From assembly GCA_934120315.1 (NCBI GenBank), contig CAKOTX010000001.1:62001-126000 (forward strand): a DNA stretch of 64,000 bases. The letters run 5' to 3'. This document shows, piece by piece, positions 1-10,439 of this stretch; position 1 is the first letter of the stretch, and the number at the start of each line of letters is the position of its first letter. The notes beneath the pieces were generated by a model. It saw nothing but the letters and a program-made list of their open reading frames with translations. It searched no databases and was not told where the DNA came from. The position numbers and the translations under genes are program-made. The stretch is from an uncultured Clostridia bacterium (GTDB taxonomy: Bacteria > Bacillota > Clostridia > TANB77 > CAG-508).

Positions 1-234
1 ATAGAAGATTCAAAGGGGTTAAAATATAACGCAGCAAGTGGAGAAATTATATATAGTACTTTAAAAATTAGACCTGGCTCTACAGTGGAATATGCTATAA
101 AATATACAAATACATATAGAGCTAGTAGAAAAATTAAAAAATTAGTTTTTGCTAATTTAATTTTAGATTATGATAAATATATAAAAAATCCAAATAATTA
201 TAATGAAGGAATAAAATACGAAGTAACATTTTAA
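1..234 (+). CDS. C-terminal end of an unknown protein (partial)
   Basis: An open frame runs from base 1 to a TAA at 232-234 and gives 77 residues without a start codon, so the gene begins before the window. The residues (ending NYNEGIKYEVTF) show no motif I recognise. A beta-rich piece containing KIRPGSTVEYAIKYTNTY suggests an extracellular or secreted domain, but this is only an impression. The next gene follows after 29 bases with its own ribosome site, so the two are probably co-transcribed. Confidence 0.6.
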   Translation: MEDSKGLKYNAASGEIIYSTLKIRPGSTVEYAIKYTNTYRASRKIKKLVFANLILDYDKYIKNPNNYNEGIKYEVTF

Positions 235-263
235 AGAAGATAGGAGGTGCAAAAAATAAAATA

Positions 264-3200
264 ATGAAAAATGCAATAATGGGATTCTTAAAAAGCAATA
301 TAAAGTGGATAATAGGAATATTTATAATAATAGTTTTATTAATATTTTTAGCTAGTTCAAGTTATGTCTTAAAACTGATTGATTCTTCAAATTCAAATCA
401 TTCTTCAGGTTTAGGCGGATTGAATTTTGGTGGTAATAACAACAACATGAATGCTCGTGTTGAAAATGAGATATCTTCTCAAGTGTCTGTTGGAAATATT
501 GTTTCAAAAGGAAATGGAGATTATAAGTTTAATATAAATTTAGATGATAAAGTTAATGAATTATATGAAGAATTTTCTAAATCAGAAGAAGGAAGAAGAA
601 AATTAAATTATATTACTGGAACGGAAGAAGAAAAAAAGGAATTGCTCAAAGACATGATAAGAGCAGAACTTATAACCCAATATCCTGATTTAAGAACTGT
701 TTCTAATATGAATAATAAAGTGGATTCTGATGAAGTACAAGGAGTAATTAGATTTAAAAGGGTACTATCAGAACCAACAATAAGAAAAGTAGCAAGTATT
801 AAAAAATCTGAAGATACATCAATTGAATTAAATGGTGGTATTGTTTGTTGGGGCGATGAATTTACATTAGGAGATGCAGAAGATTCTTCTAATAATTATC
901 CAGCGTTACTTGCAGAAAAGTTACAAAAAAATGTATATAACCTAGGATTTGAAGGAGTAACTTCACAGGAAATTGCTTTATTGGCAGGAGTTGATAAATA
1001 TACTTTAGTAACAACAAATGAAGAGGATGTTACAATAGGAAAAGAATTAGGTTCTGAAGTTACAATATCAGTTTCATTAAAAAAAGATGATAATATAATG
1101 ACACAAACGCCATTTAAAACATTTGATGGAAGTGATGAGAAAAAGAAATTAGAATGTACTATAAATGGTGTTGATGGTGAATTAACATATAAAGAAGATT
1201 CTGGAACATATGTATTTAAAAGAAAAACAGAAGGTGAAGAAATTAAAATATCTAAAGATAGTATAATTTCTTTAAAAACACAATCAGGATATAAATCAGC
1301 ATTTCCAATAATTTGGATAGGAAATGGTAATTCATATATAAATTATAAAAATACAGGTTTAGTAAAAAATATTGTAGAAGATTGTTGGTCACTTATAAAT
1401 ATGGCTACAGATCCAGATAATTATATAGTAATAATTCCTACACATTATAGAGATTCAAATGGTGAGTTAAAGAAGTATGAGTCTAATGAGTATGATGCCA
1501 TAAAAAAGGTTTTTATGGAAGAAGCAGGATTTAATACTAATCAAGTGTTAGATTTACGAGATAAAATTAATGATGGTAGTGAATATAGTGTAATTGTTGA
1601 TGAAATAGAAAAATGCATGGAAAAAAATAATATAAAAACTAAAATCAGTGGAGAATATAATCAAAATATTAGTAACAGTGAAATTATAAAATTAAGTAAT
1701 GAATATCTTCCATCAGATGGAACTGCAATAACATTGGAATATATTCCTTTAGGAAATGCATTAGAACCAGCACCAGGAACATTAATGTGGCTTATAAATA
1801 ATGACGATGTAGAAATTCAAAAAGCAGCATTACAATATTTTTCAATAGATGCTTCAGGAAATTTAATTGTTGCAAATTGGAGTAAAGTAACTACAACTAT
1901 TGAGAACTTTACAGATGCAGATGGAAATAGAGATGGATATGTATATGATAATGGATATCCAACAACAGATGTACAATATACAATAGTACCTTCAAAAGTA
2001 AATTATAAGGATTCAACATCACAGTATACAATGCCATTTGACTATTTATGGACATGGATGGTAATGGGTGATGATACAGAATTTGTTAGAAAACTTACGG
2101 ATTTAACATTAAATAGTTCAATCGAAGCAACATTATATGATGAATTAACTGCTGTTGAAAATGACGTTGTTGATGAACTTACAAATGGATATAGAACACA
2201 TTATAAAGAAGTATCAGATGGATATCAATATTATACGCAGGAAATAGCAAGAGAAATAGAAATTAAGACAAGACATTTAGGAACTTCAACAAGAGAATGG
2301 GATTCAGTTAGATATGAAGACAAAAAGAATCATACAAATATTGTAACAGAGACAAATAAAATAAGATATAGACTTACATATGCTGATGTTTGGAATTTAA
2401 CTTATAAAGTTGATGGAGTTGAAAGATTAGAATATAAAGGTGAAGAAGGAAAAGATTCTGTATCATTTGATGATAGCACAACAACTACAGTTGGTGTAAA
2501 AAAACAGGATATTGAAATTCCTGGAAATAGGACAAATATAAAAGCTACTATTTTTATTCCAGAAGGAACACAATCTAATATGCCATTAGTTTTGATGTGT
2601 CATGGTTTTACAGGAACTAGAAATGGAGATGGAGATAATGGAGGCCATTTTAACGAATTAGGCAATAAACTAGCTCAAAATGGTGTAGCAGCAGTAACAA
2701 TAACTTTTTCTGGATGTCAAGATAGTAATGAAGATATGACGAAATATACATTAGAAAACATGAAGTCAGATATGACGTCAGCAATTAATTATATGAAATC
2801 AAATTATTCTATTGATTCAGGTAAAATAGGGCTTGTTGGACATAGTATGGGTGGAAGAGTAGTTTCAGATTATTTGAGTAATAATTCAGTGTCAACTGCA
2901 GCTATATGGGCTCCAGCAGATGGAGATGGATTGTCAGGATTAGAATTTTTAGGAGATTATTCATCTTATTATGAAACAGCAAAACAAAATGAAACTGTTA
3001 CAACTGGTGGAAACTTTAATGTTACATTAAGCAAAGAATTTTTTGACCAAATGAATAATTCTTATCCAACACAAAATATAAAGCAATTTAGAGGAAAACT
3101 ATTGGCAATATTTGATTCTGACGATAGAGATGGAAATGGATTAATAAGTTCTAATACGGTAAATGCAGTAAAATCAGCAGTTTCAAGTCAAGGTGGAACA

Positions 3201-4397
3201 TATAAAGAATTGCAATCAAATCATAATTTTTCTACTGGTGAAGGTGAACAAATAGAAGATATAACATTAGAATTTTTAGGTAATGCATTTGGTATATCAA
3301 TAAGTAATGAAAGTTCAAATAATAATATAGAAATAAATGATTTATACCAAAAAACAGTAAATGATGTAACACCTTATCCTGTAACATGGATAGAATCAGG
3401 GGCTAAAAGAGGTCCTACAGTAAGCAATAATAATACAGCTAATGGATATACAGTTGTATCTCACGAAGAGCAAGATTATACATTAGTTAAAGACCATGTT
3501 ATAACTACAATAATAATAAAAAGTGGTTATAAATATAGTTCAGGTACAACGAGTGTAAAAGAAAAAACAGATAAAAATTATACTGAACAAGAGATGAAAT
3601 CAGGAAATTTTTCAGATCCAAACTTTGTTAAATATTATATATATTGTACTGGCGTAAGAAATAATATTTCAAGCATGAGTAGTTGGTTATTTGAAGCATT
3701 AGAAAATAATTCGAGAACAGAGGGATTGGTAGATATTACTAAATATATGCTTTATAAGGCTACTAATAATGATTATGGAGTTACTTCGATGGATTTTTCA
3801 GCTTATAATGAACAAGATTTTAAGGATGTAGAAGATATTATAATAAATGATGGTGGCAATTCATTCAATGGCGGAGATGGAACTGGAACAGGAGGAGACG
3901 GAAGTCTATCTGGTGATTCAGGTTCACACTATTGGGGAGTTTATAAAAGAGGAGATAAAGAATATAAATGTTATTATCAAAATTCATATTCTGGTTCAAT
4001 GCATAATGCAGGATGTGTTGCAACAGCAGCAGCAATTTGTCATTCAGGATATGGTAGTACAAAAACTCCTATGGATTTTTGGAATGGGTCTGGAGCAACA
4101 GGATGTGGAATTAAACAAATATCAAGAAGTAAATCAGAAATAATTTCATATTTAAATCAGAATGCTCCTATTGTAATTTATAATTCATTCCCAGGAGGAG
4201 AATTTTATGGTTCTTCAGGAGGTCACGCTATTGTTTTAGTTGATGTAAATTCTAATGGAGAAGTATACGTAATAAATCCTTGGCATGGTAGCAAATGGAA
4301 TGGATGGTATTCATTAGATTATATATTAAGTTTTAGCCCTGGAAAAAATGCACCAAATACAATGGGATCATCAGGAGTTGGAGTAGTATTAAATTAA
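264..4397 (+). CDS. 1377-residue surface protein: SGNH-like + alpha/beta hydrolase + C39-like peptidase domains
   Basis: The ATG at 264 follows AGGAGGTG (242-249). An N-terminal membrane anchor lies at about residues 14-36. Around residue 191 the segment GGIVCWGDEFTLG resembles block I of SGNH/GDSL hydrolases, but the usual catalytic Ser is Glu (GDE). Residues about 770-1000 are an alpha/beta-hydrolase: HGFTG near 780, the nucleophile elbow GHSMGG at 859-864 (Ser861), and candidate Asp near 950 and His near 986. The last 150 residues resemble a C39-like cysteine peptidase: GCVATAAAI (Cys1251), GGHAIVLV (His1321) and INPWHG near 1338. A Gly-rich linker precedes this domain. The middle part (YTMPFDYLWTWMVMG) is of unknown fold. 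Membrane anchor plus peptidase suggests an outward-facing multi-hydrolase or a wall-processing part of a secretion machine; the role is inferred. It is probably co-transcribed with the next gene, 18 bases on. Confidence 0.85.
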   Translation: MKNAIMGFLKSNIKWIIGIFIIIVLLIFLASSSYVLKLIDSSNSNHSSGLGGLNFGGNNNNMNARVENEISSQVSVGNIVSKGNGDYKFNINLDDKVNELYEEFSKSEEGRRKLNYITGTEEEKKELLKDMIRAELITQYPDLRTVSNMNNKVDSDEVQGVIRFKRVLSEPTIRKVASIKKSEDTSIELNGGIVCWGDEFTLGDAEDSSNNYPALLAEKLQKNVYNLGFEGVTSQEIALLAGVDKYTLVTTNEEDVTIGKELGSEVTISVSLKKDDNIMTQTPFKTFDGSDEKKKLECTINGVDGELTYKEDSGTYVFKRKTEGEEIKISKDSIISLKTQSGYKSAFPIIWIGNGNSYINYKNTGLVKNIVEDCWSLINMATDPDNYIVIIPTHYRDSNGELKKYESNEYDAIKKVFMEEAGFNTNQVLDLRDKINDGSEYSVIVDEIEKCMEKNNIKTKISGEYNQNISNSEIIKLSNEYLPSDGTAITLEYIPLGNALEPAPGTLMWLINNDDVEIQKAALQYFSIDASGNLIVANWSKVTTTIENFTDADGNRDGYVYDNGYPTTDVQYTIVPSKVNYKDSTSQYTMPFDYLWTWMVMGDDTEFVRKLTDLTLNSSIEATLYDELTAVENDVVDELTNGYRTHYKEVSDGYQYYTQEIAREIEIKTRHLGTSTREWDSVRYEDKKNHTNIVTETNKIRYRLTYADVWNLTYKVDGVERLEYKGEEGKDSVSFDDSTTTTVGVKKQDIEIPGNRTNIKATIFIPEGTQSNMPLVLMCHGFTGTRNGDGDNGGHFNELGNKLAQNGVAAVTITFSGCQDSNEDMTKYTLENMKSDMTSAINYMKSNYSIDSGKIGLVGHSMGGRVVSDYLSNNSVSTAAIWAPADGDGLSGLEFLGDYSSYYETAKQNETVTTGGNFNVTLSKEFFDQMNNSYPTQNIKQFRGKLLAIFDSDDRDGNGLISSNTVNAVKSAVSSQGGTYKELQSNHNFSTGEGEQIEDITLEFLGNAFGISISNESSNNNIEINDLYQKTVNDVTPYPVTWIESGAKRGPTVSNNNTANGYTVVSHEEQDYTLVKDHVITTIIIKSGYKYSSGTTSVKEKTDKNYTEQEMKSGNFSDPNFVKYYIYCTGVRNNISSMSSWLFEALENNSRTEGLVDITKYMLYKATNNDYGVTSMDFSAYNEQDFKDVEDIIINDGGNSFNGGDGTGTGGDGSLSGDSGSHYWGVYKRGDKEYKCYYQNSYSGSMHNAGCVATAAAICHSGYGSTKTPMDFWNGSGATGCGIKQISRSKSEIISYLNQNAPIVIYNSFPGGEFYGSSGGHAIVLVDVNSNGEVYVINPWHGSKWNGWYSLDYILSFSPGKNAPNTMGSSGVGVVLN

Positions 4398-4415
4398 TGG
4401 AGGAAAAATATAAAA

Positions 4416-5570
4416 ATGGTGAAAAAATATAAAAAAATTATTATAAGCTTATTAATAATTTTACTAATAATTAGTTTTATAATATTAACTGTTATTATCC
4501 AAATTAATAAAAATAATGTAAAAAATAATGATGATGATAGTGGTGAATATTCTAGTTATCAAGAAGAAAAAAATATAGAACTTTCTGAAAAAGATACTTC
4601 AACTACAACATTGAACATATTATCAACTTGTATAAATAAAACAAATGCAAATTATACTTTTATAAAAGATATATATGTTCAAAGAAATGATAATATAAAT
4701 GTTTATGCGGTATATGGAATTCAAAATAATAAAAATATATATTATATTATTTCTTTGGATTATAATAATTTTACTTATAATATTAAACAAGTAACAGAAG
4801 AAGAATGTAATAATATTAAAAATGGAAAATCAAATGATTATATAAAAATAACAAATATAGAAGAAAATAATGATAATACATTTGAATTAAAGGTAATGTC
4901 AGATGTACAAACATCTGCAATGTATTATAATATGATTAAAAATTTATTAAATTTAGAACCAGAAGTATTATATAATTTTGTATTAGATGAGGAATATAAG
5001 AAAAAAAGATTTTTAAATATTGAAAATTTTATTGAATTTGTAAATAAAAATAAATCTAAATATAATAATATGAAATTATCTAAATATGCAAAATATAAAT
5101 ACGATGGATATGTGCAATATGTTTGCTTAGATAATAATGGTGATTATTTTGTAATAAATAATAATGTGGATTCTGGGGAATATAAAATATTATTAGATAC
5201 ATATACAATAGATCAAGCTGAATTTATAAAAAAATATAATTCTGCAGCAGATAATGAAAAAGCAGGATATGATATTAATAAATTTTTTGAAGCAGTAAAT
5301 GCAAATGATTATAATTATGCATATAATTGTTTGGCAGAAAGTTTTAAACAAAATAAATTTCCAACACAAAAACAATTCGAAAATTATATAAAAAATAATT
5401 TTTATAATAAAAATGATGTAAAATATTTAAATTATAGAAAAGAAGGAAATTATTATATTTATACAGTAAATATTATAAATTCTACAGATACAACAAAATC
5501 AGTTCAAAAAGATTTTATTGTAAATTTAAAAGAAGATAGACAATTTGAAATGTCATTCAGCGTAGAATAA
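4416..5570 (+). CDS. membrane-anchored Asn/Lys-rich protein of unknown function, possible NTF2-like C-terminal half
   Basis: 384 residues; the ATG at 4416 has a GGAGG site ending about 12 bases upstream. Residues about 8-30 form one membrane helix after a Lys-rich start, so most of the protein is probably outside the cell. No catalytic motif is visible. The C-terminal part (from about residue 260: KYNSAADNEKAGYDINKFFEAVNANDYNYAYNCL) has the helix pattern of NTF2/DUF4878-like folds, the fold also used by VirB8/TcpC secretion proteins. That resemblance is a by-eye inference and weak. A terminator follows directly, so it closes the operon with the 1377-residue protein. Confidence 0.8.
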   Translation: MVKKYKKIIISLLIILLIISFIILTVIIQINKNNVKNNDDDSGEYSSYQEEKNIELSEKDTSTTTLNILSTCINKTNANYTFIKDIYVQRNDNINVYAVYGIQNNKNIYYIISLDYNNFTYNIKQVTEEECNNIKNGKSNDYIKITNIEENNDNTFELKVMSDVQTSAMYYNMIKNLLNLEPEVLYNFVLDEEYKKKRFLNIENFIEFVNKNKSKYNNMKLSKYAKYKYDGYVQYVCLDNNGDYFVINNNVDSGEYKILLDTYTIDQAEFIKKYNSAADNEKAGYDINKFFEAVNANDYNYAYNCLAESFKQNKFPTQKQFENYIKNNFYNKNDVKYLNYRKEGNYYIYTVNIINSTDTTKSVQKDFIVNLKEDRQFEMSFSVE

Positions 5571-5572
5571 TA

Positions 5573-5603
5573 AAAATAGCAAGTGAAAACTTGCTATTTT
5601 TTT
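5573..5603 (+). terminator. rho-independent terminator
   Basis: A 12-bp stem (AAAATAGCAAGT with ACTTGCTATTTT, loop GAAA) is followed by a T-rich run. It sits 2 bases after the stop codon of the preceding gene. Confidence 0.9.
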
Positions 5604-5638
5604 ATATATAATATAAAATATATAAAAGGAGGCAGGCT

Positions 5639-6364
5639 ATGATAACAATAAAAAATGTATCTAAATCTTATAATAAAAAAGATAAAGTAGTAAAAGATTT
5701 AAATCTAGAAATAAAAGATGGAGAAATATTTGGATTTTTAGGTCCAAATGGAGCAGGAAAATCAACAACAATAAAAATGATTACAGGCATATTAGATATT
5801 GATGAAGGAGATATATTAATAAATAATTATTCAATAAAATCAAGTCCAATAGAAGCAAAAAAGAGTTTTGGATATGTTCCAGATAATCCAGATATGTTTT
5901 TAAAATTAAAAGGAATTGAATATTTAAATTTTATAGCAGACATGTATGAAGTAAGTGAAAAAGAAAGAAAAGAAAAAATAGAAAAATTATCAGAAATATT
6001 TGAAATAAAAGATTCTTTAAATAATACAATTCAAAGTTATTCACATGGAATGAGACAAAAAATAGTAATTATTGGTTCACTATTACATAGTCCTAAAAAT
6101 TGGATTATTGATGAACCAATGACAGGGCTTGATCCAAAATCAACATATGAATTAAAACAAATTATGAAAAAAATAACTAGTGAAAATAAATGCGTATTTT
6201 TTTCAACTCATATTTTAGATGTTGCTGAAAAATTATGTGATAAAATAGGAATTATTGATAAAGGAAAATTATTATTTGTTGGTACTTTAGAAGAAATGAA
6301 AAAAGAATTAAAAGAAAATAAATCTTTAGAAGAATTATTTATGGAGATAACGAAAAATGATTAA
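5639..6364 (+). CDS. ABC transporter ATP-binding protein
   Basis: 241 residues; the ATG at 5639 follows AAAGGAGG. Walker A is GPNGAGKST (35-43). The signature is the degenerate SHGMRQK rather than LSGGQ, Walker B is WIIDEPMTGLD, and the switch His lies in STHILD. The sequence is of the drug/lipid/bacteriocin exporter type (CcmA/BcrA-like). It supplies ATP hydrolysis to the membrane protein encoded next, whose start codon overlaps its 3' end by 8 bases, so the pair is translationally coupled. The substrate cannot be told from sequence. Confidence 0.93.
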   Translation: MITIKNVSKSYNKKDKVVKDLNLEIKDGEIFGFLGPNGAGKSTTIKMITGILDIDEGDILINNYSIKSSPIEAKKSFGYVPDNPDMFLKLKGIEYLNFIADMYEVSEKERKEKIEKLSEIFEIKDSLNNTIQSYSHGMRQKIVIIGSLLHSPKNWIIDEPMTGLDPKSTYELKQIMKKITSENKCVFFSTHILDVAEKLCDKIGIIDKGKLLFVGTLEEMKKELKENKSLEELFMEITKND

Positions 6365-8075
6365 AAAAATAAAAAAATTATCAAAAATATTTATTGAAGA
6401 TTATTTTCAAAAATTAAATATTTATAATAAAGATACCAAAAAAATAAATAAAAAATCAATATTATTATGGTTAATGATAATTTGTGCATTTATAATTAGT
6501 TATTTTAGTTTTAAAGTAATAAATTGGCTTGATACTAGAGGATTAGGTGATATATTTTTAAAAGTGTATTTACCTATAATGGGAGTTATATTTACTTATC
6601 AAACTATTTTAATATGTACTAATGTATTTTATTATTCGAAAGATTTAGAATATATTTTACCATTACCAATAAAACCCATTGAATTATTAATTTCAAAATT
6701 TATTAATTTAATTACTATAATATATTTTTCTGAATTATTATTTTTAGCAATTCCATTATTATTTTATGGACTTGTTGTACAACAAACATTATTATATTTT
6801 ATTAGTATGATATTAGTATTAATATTATTTCCGATTGTTCCAGCAATATTTATTAGTATAATAATGTTATTTGTAATGCAATTATCAAAATTAATAAAAA
6901 ATAAAGATATATTTCAAATAATAATTGTGACAATTTTAACAATGGTGATGACAATTGGAATTAATTATATATTAGTATCAACTTTTAATGATGGAATTAT
7001 TGAAATTAATTCGGAAGAAATTACAGAGGATAATATTCAGGATTTAGCAAAAATAAATACAGAAAAAATAAATACAAAATTAGAAAAAATAAATAATGAT
7101 TTAATATTTATAAATCCATGTATAAATATGTTAAATAATATAAATATATTTAATATTATTTTTCAATTGTTTAAATTATTAATATTGGAAATTATATTAT
7201 TTATTATATTTATTTTCTTTGGAAAAAAATTATATTTAAATAATTTATTAAAAAATATAGTTTTAGCAAATAGTAAAAAAAATAAAATGAAAAATAAATA
7301 TAAAAAAAATAAATATAAAAAAAATAAAATAAAAAATTCATATATAAAAAATGAATTTAGAAAAATAATAAAAAATCCAACATTTTTTATTCAATGTATT
7401 TTTCAAAATTTATTTATAATATTTATTTTTTCAATGTTATTAAAATTATTTATTCCGATGATTATTGAGGGATTTAAAGATGAAGATGCAATAAGTAAAA
7501 TTGGAATAGAAAATTTTAAATTACAAATACTTTGCATAGTGATAGGGATTATACAAATATTATATACATTTGGAAATTTGGCAATATCAGCAATATCAAG
7601 AGAAGGAAAAAATGCTGTTGTTATGAAATATTTACCAGTGGATTTATATAAACAATTTATTTATAAAGGCATTCCTTCAATAATAATGAATATTATTGGA
7701 AGTATAGCTATAATAGTAACTATATATTTACAATTAGATAATATTCCAATTTATTATGGAATAATAGTTTTTATAATTAGTTTGATAATAAATATAATTA
7801 ATACATATTTTATGATTATTGTTGATTTAAAAAAGCCTAATTTGGATTGGAATTCAGAAGCATCAGCTTTAAAAAATAATGGAAATAAATTATATCAATA
7901 TGTTGTAACAATTTTAATTATTTTATTATTAACTTATTTTACAAAAATATTTAATAATGTAAAAATAATAATTTCAATACCAAGTATAATAATTGTATTA
8001 TTTATGATTTTATTTTTTGAAAAAATATATGTAAAAAGAAATATAAATAAATTATTTAAAAATATAATAATTTAG
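6357..8075 (+). CDS. ABC-2-like exporter membrane subunit
   Basis: 572 residues with roughly a dozen hydrophobic helices in two halves, split by a very basic cytoplasmic loop around residues 300-330. That loop is encoded by an A-rich stretch with repeated NKYKK-type units. The start overlaps the ATPase gene by 8 bases, which marks it as the partner permease. The family is that of large clostridial ABC exporter permeases; the cargo is unknown. A terminator follows at 8111. Confidence 0.85.
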   Translation: MIKKIKKLSKIFIEDYFQKLNIYNKDTKKINKKSILLWLMIICAFIISYFSFKVINWLDTRGLGDIFLKVYLPIMGVIFTYQTILICTNVFYYSKDLEYILPLPIKPIELLISKFINLITIIYFSELLFLAIPLLFYGLVVQQTLLYFISMILVLILFPIVPAIFISIIMLFVMQLSKLIKNKDIFQIIIVTILTMVMTIGINYILVSTFNDGIIEINSEEITEDNIQDLAKINTEKINTKLEKINNDLIFINPCINMLNNINIFNIIFQLFKLLILEIILFIIFIFFGKKLYLNNLLKNIVLANSKKNKMKNKYKKNKYKKNKIKNSYIKNEFRKIIKNPTFFIQCIFQNLFIIFIFSMLLKLFIPMIIEGFKDEDAISKIGIENFKLQILCIVIGIIQILYTFGNLAISAISREGKNAVVMKYLPVDLYKQFIYKGIPSIIMNIIGSIAIIVTIYLQLDNIPIYYGIIVFIISLIINIINTYFMIIVDLKKPNLDWNSEASALKNNGNKLYQYVVTILIILLLTYFTKIFNNVKIIISIPSIIIVLFMILFFEKIYVKRNINKLFKNIII

Positions 8076-8110
8076 TATTTAGAATAATAAAAAATATAAT
8101 AATTTTTTTG

Positions 8111-8141
8111 ACTAGCAAGAAATTTTCTTGTTAGTTTTTTT
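8111..8141 (+). terminator. rho-independent terminator
   Basis: Stem ACTAGCAAGAAA with TTTCTTGTTAGT (one G-U pair), followed by T7. It ends the ABC exporter operon. Confidence 0.88.
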
Positions 8142-8226
8142 GTTCTAAAAATTATTTAATAATAATATTATTTGATTAGACAAGAAATAGTATATTAAAA
8201 ATATTTATAAGGGGGAGTTTTATTAT

Positions 8227-8766
8227 ATGAAAAAAAATAAAAAAATATATATTGCTGTTATTAGCTTTATATTAATAATTTTGCTTGTTATATATACCTA
8301 TAAAAATATAAGTATACAGAAAAATACTGAGGACGAATATCAAGATTATACACCACAAGAAGAAATATCAGATGAACAAATGCGTCAAACAAAAGTTATA
8401 TTATATTTTGAAAATATTAATAGTGGTGAGTTAGAAGCAGAAACTAAGCTTGTAGATGCCAATACTTTGATCAAGGAGCCAGAAAAAGAATTAATGAATT
8501 TATTAATAAAAGGACCTCAAAGTAGTAATTTAAAAAAATTAATTCCAGAAGGAACAGTGGTTCATAATATTACTATAAATAATTCTTGTGCAGAAATAAA
8601 TGTTTCAAATGAATTTTTAAATTATGGAGATGAAAAAAATAAATTAAAAATAATAAATAGTATTGTAAATACATTAACAAATTTAAAAGAAATTAATTCA
8701 ATTAAATTTTTGATTAATGGAGAGGTTAATAATAACTTGTCTGAAGTTTATTTAAAAAATAAATAA
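8227..8766 (+). CDS. GerM-domain membrane-anchored protein (spore/germination type)
   Basis: 179 residues; the ATG at 8227 lies 9 bases after AAGGGGGAG. A membrane anchor (residues about 6-24) has no lipobox Cys, so it is an anchored protein rather than a lipoprotein. Residues about 55-170 match the GerMN domain: VILYFENINSGELEAE at its start, the central LMNLLIKGPQSSNL...IPEGT, and CAEINVSNEF. GerM-type domains occur in sporulation and spore-germination proteins and are thought to form ring-like structures between the two spore membranes. The gene stands alone and is followed by the AT-rich tandem repeat, whose first copy begins inside its stop codon. Confidence 0.85.
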   Translation: MKKNKKIYIAVISFILIILLVIYTYKNISIQKNTEDEYQDYTPQEEISDEQMRQTKVILYFENINSGELEAETKLVDANTLIKEPEKELMNLLIKGPQSSNLKKLIPEGTVVHNITINNSCAEINVSNEFLNYGDEKNKLKIINSIVNTLTNLKEINSIKFLINGEVNNNLSEVYLKNK

Positions 8767-9603
8767 AATTTAATAATATAGAATTTTATATTATAGACAC
8801 AATTTCTCATAAAACAAGGTAATATATTTTATAAGATTTATATGAATTAAACAAAATTAACAGGAAAAAACTTACAGCTCAAAATAAAAAAAGTGAAAAA
8901 AATTTAATTAAATATAAATTAATAAGAATATTGTATATTCACGTGTAAATGCTGATAAATAGAGCACTTTAAGATACACTTATAAATTAAAAATAATTGT
9001 AAATGAATATAAAATTTGACTTGCTAATTTGAAGTATAAAAATTATTTATAAAAATTTTGAACAGTAAAATAAAAAATTTTATTGCAATATTTAAAGAAA
9101 ATATAAGTATACAAAATAAGGTTGAAAATTAAAATTGATATAATTTTTTGTAATCATTTAAAAGCTATTATAAAAAAATAAAAAATTTTACCTTATTAAA
9201 TTCTAAATAATAAAAATAAATTTAATTAAATCATTATTTAAAATTTAACTAAATAATAAAATTTTTTTATTTTATAAATAATTAATTAAATAAAAATAAA
9301 AAAATTTCAGATATTATTTTTTATAAATAATATTAAAATATAATTAAAAATAAAATATATAAAAATAAAATTTTAATATAAAAAATAATAATAAAATTAT
9401 TTAAAAATTTTATGAAATTAAAAAATATATTTAATAAGAAATAATTATTAATGTAAAATAAAAAAATATTTAAATGATTAATAAAAAAACAATTTATTTA
9501 TTTTATAAAAAAATAAAAATTTAAATATTAAAAATTAATTTTATTAAATTTTAATAGAGCAAAAAATTCATAAAAATTTTAATAATGTTTTTTAGAAAAT
9601 AAT
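8765..9603. repeat. AT-rich tandem unit, copy A (839 bases)
   Basis: First of three head-to-tail copies; each begins AAAATTTAATAATATAG. No frame of gene length is open on either strand. The first 440 bases include a less AT-biased core (about 8870-9140) that also occurs in copies B and C. Copy A has TGCTGATAAATAGAGCA at 8950, where B and C have a perfect 5-bp hairpin. Bases 9301-9566 are identical to copy B 10146-10411, while the middle (about 9180-9270) matches copy C instead. Confidence 0.9.
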
Positions 9604-10439
9604 AAAATTTAATAATATAGAATTTTATATTGTGGATATAATTTCGTATAAAGCAGGGTAACGTATTTTATAAGATTAATTGAATTAAATAAAATCAGCA
9701 GGAAAAAACTTACAGTTAAAGATAAAAAAGTGAAAAAAATTTAATTAAATATAAATTAACAAAAATATTATATATCCACTTGTAAATGCTGATAAATACA
9801 GCAATTTAAGATATACTTATAAATTTAAAATGATTGTAAATTAATATAAAATCGGACTTGTAAATTTGAAGTATAAAAAATTATTTATAAAAATTTTGAA
9901 CAGTAAAATAAAAAATTTTATTGTAATATTTAAAGAAAATATAAGTATGCAAAATAAGGTTGAAAATTAAAATTGATATAATTTTTTTGTGATGATTTAA
10001 ATGTTGCTATAAAAATATAGTAAAAATTGAACTATTAAAATTTAATTAATAATGATAAATTTTTTCTATTTAATTAAAATATTATTTGAAATTTAATTAA
10101 TAATAATTTGAATTTTTTTATTTTATAAATAATTAATTAAATAAAAAAATTTCAGATATTATTTTTTATAAATAATATTAAAATATAATTAAAAATAAAA
10201 TATATAAAAATAAAATTTTAATATAAAAAATAATAATAAAATTATTTAAAAATTTTATGAAATTAAAAAATATATTTAATAAGAAATAATTATTAATGTA
10301 AAATAAAAAAATATTTAAATGATTAATAAAAAAACAATTTATTTATTTTATAAAAAAATAAAAATTTAAATATTAAAAATTAATTTTATTAAATTTTAAT
10401 AGAGCAAAAAAATTTTAATAATGTTTTTTAGAAAATAAT
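9604..10439. repeat. AT-rich tandem unit, copy B (836 bases)
   Basis: Second copy. It has the hairpin TGCTG/CAGCA (9787-9791 with 9799-9803) and a possible long-range pairing between GTGGATATAAT (9632-9642) and ATTATATATCCAC (9767-9779). Its middle (about 10020-10130) is unlike both A and C, but its last 290 bases are almost the same as A. Confidence 0.9.
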
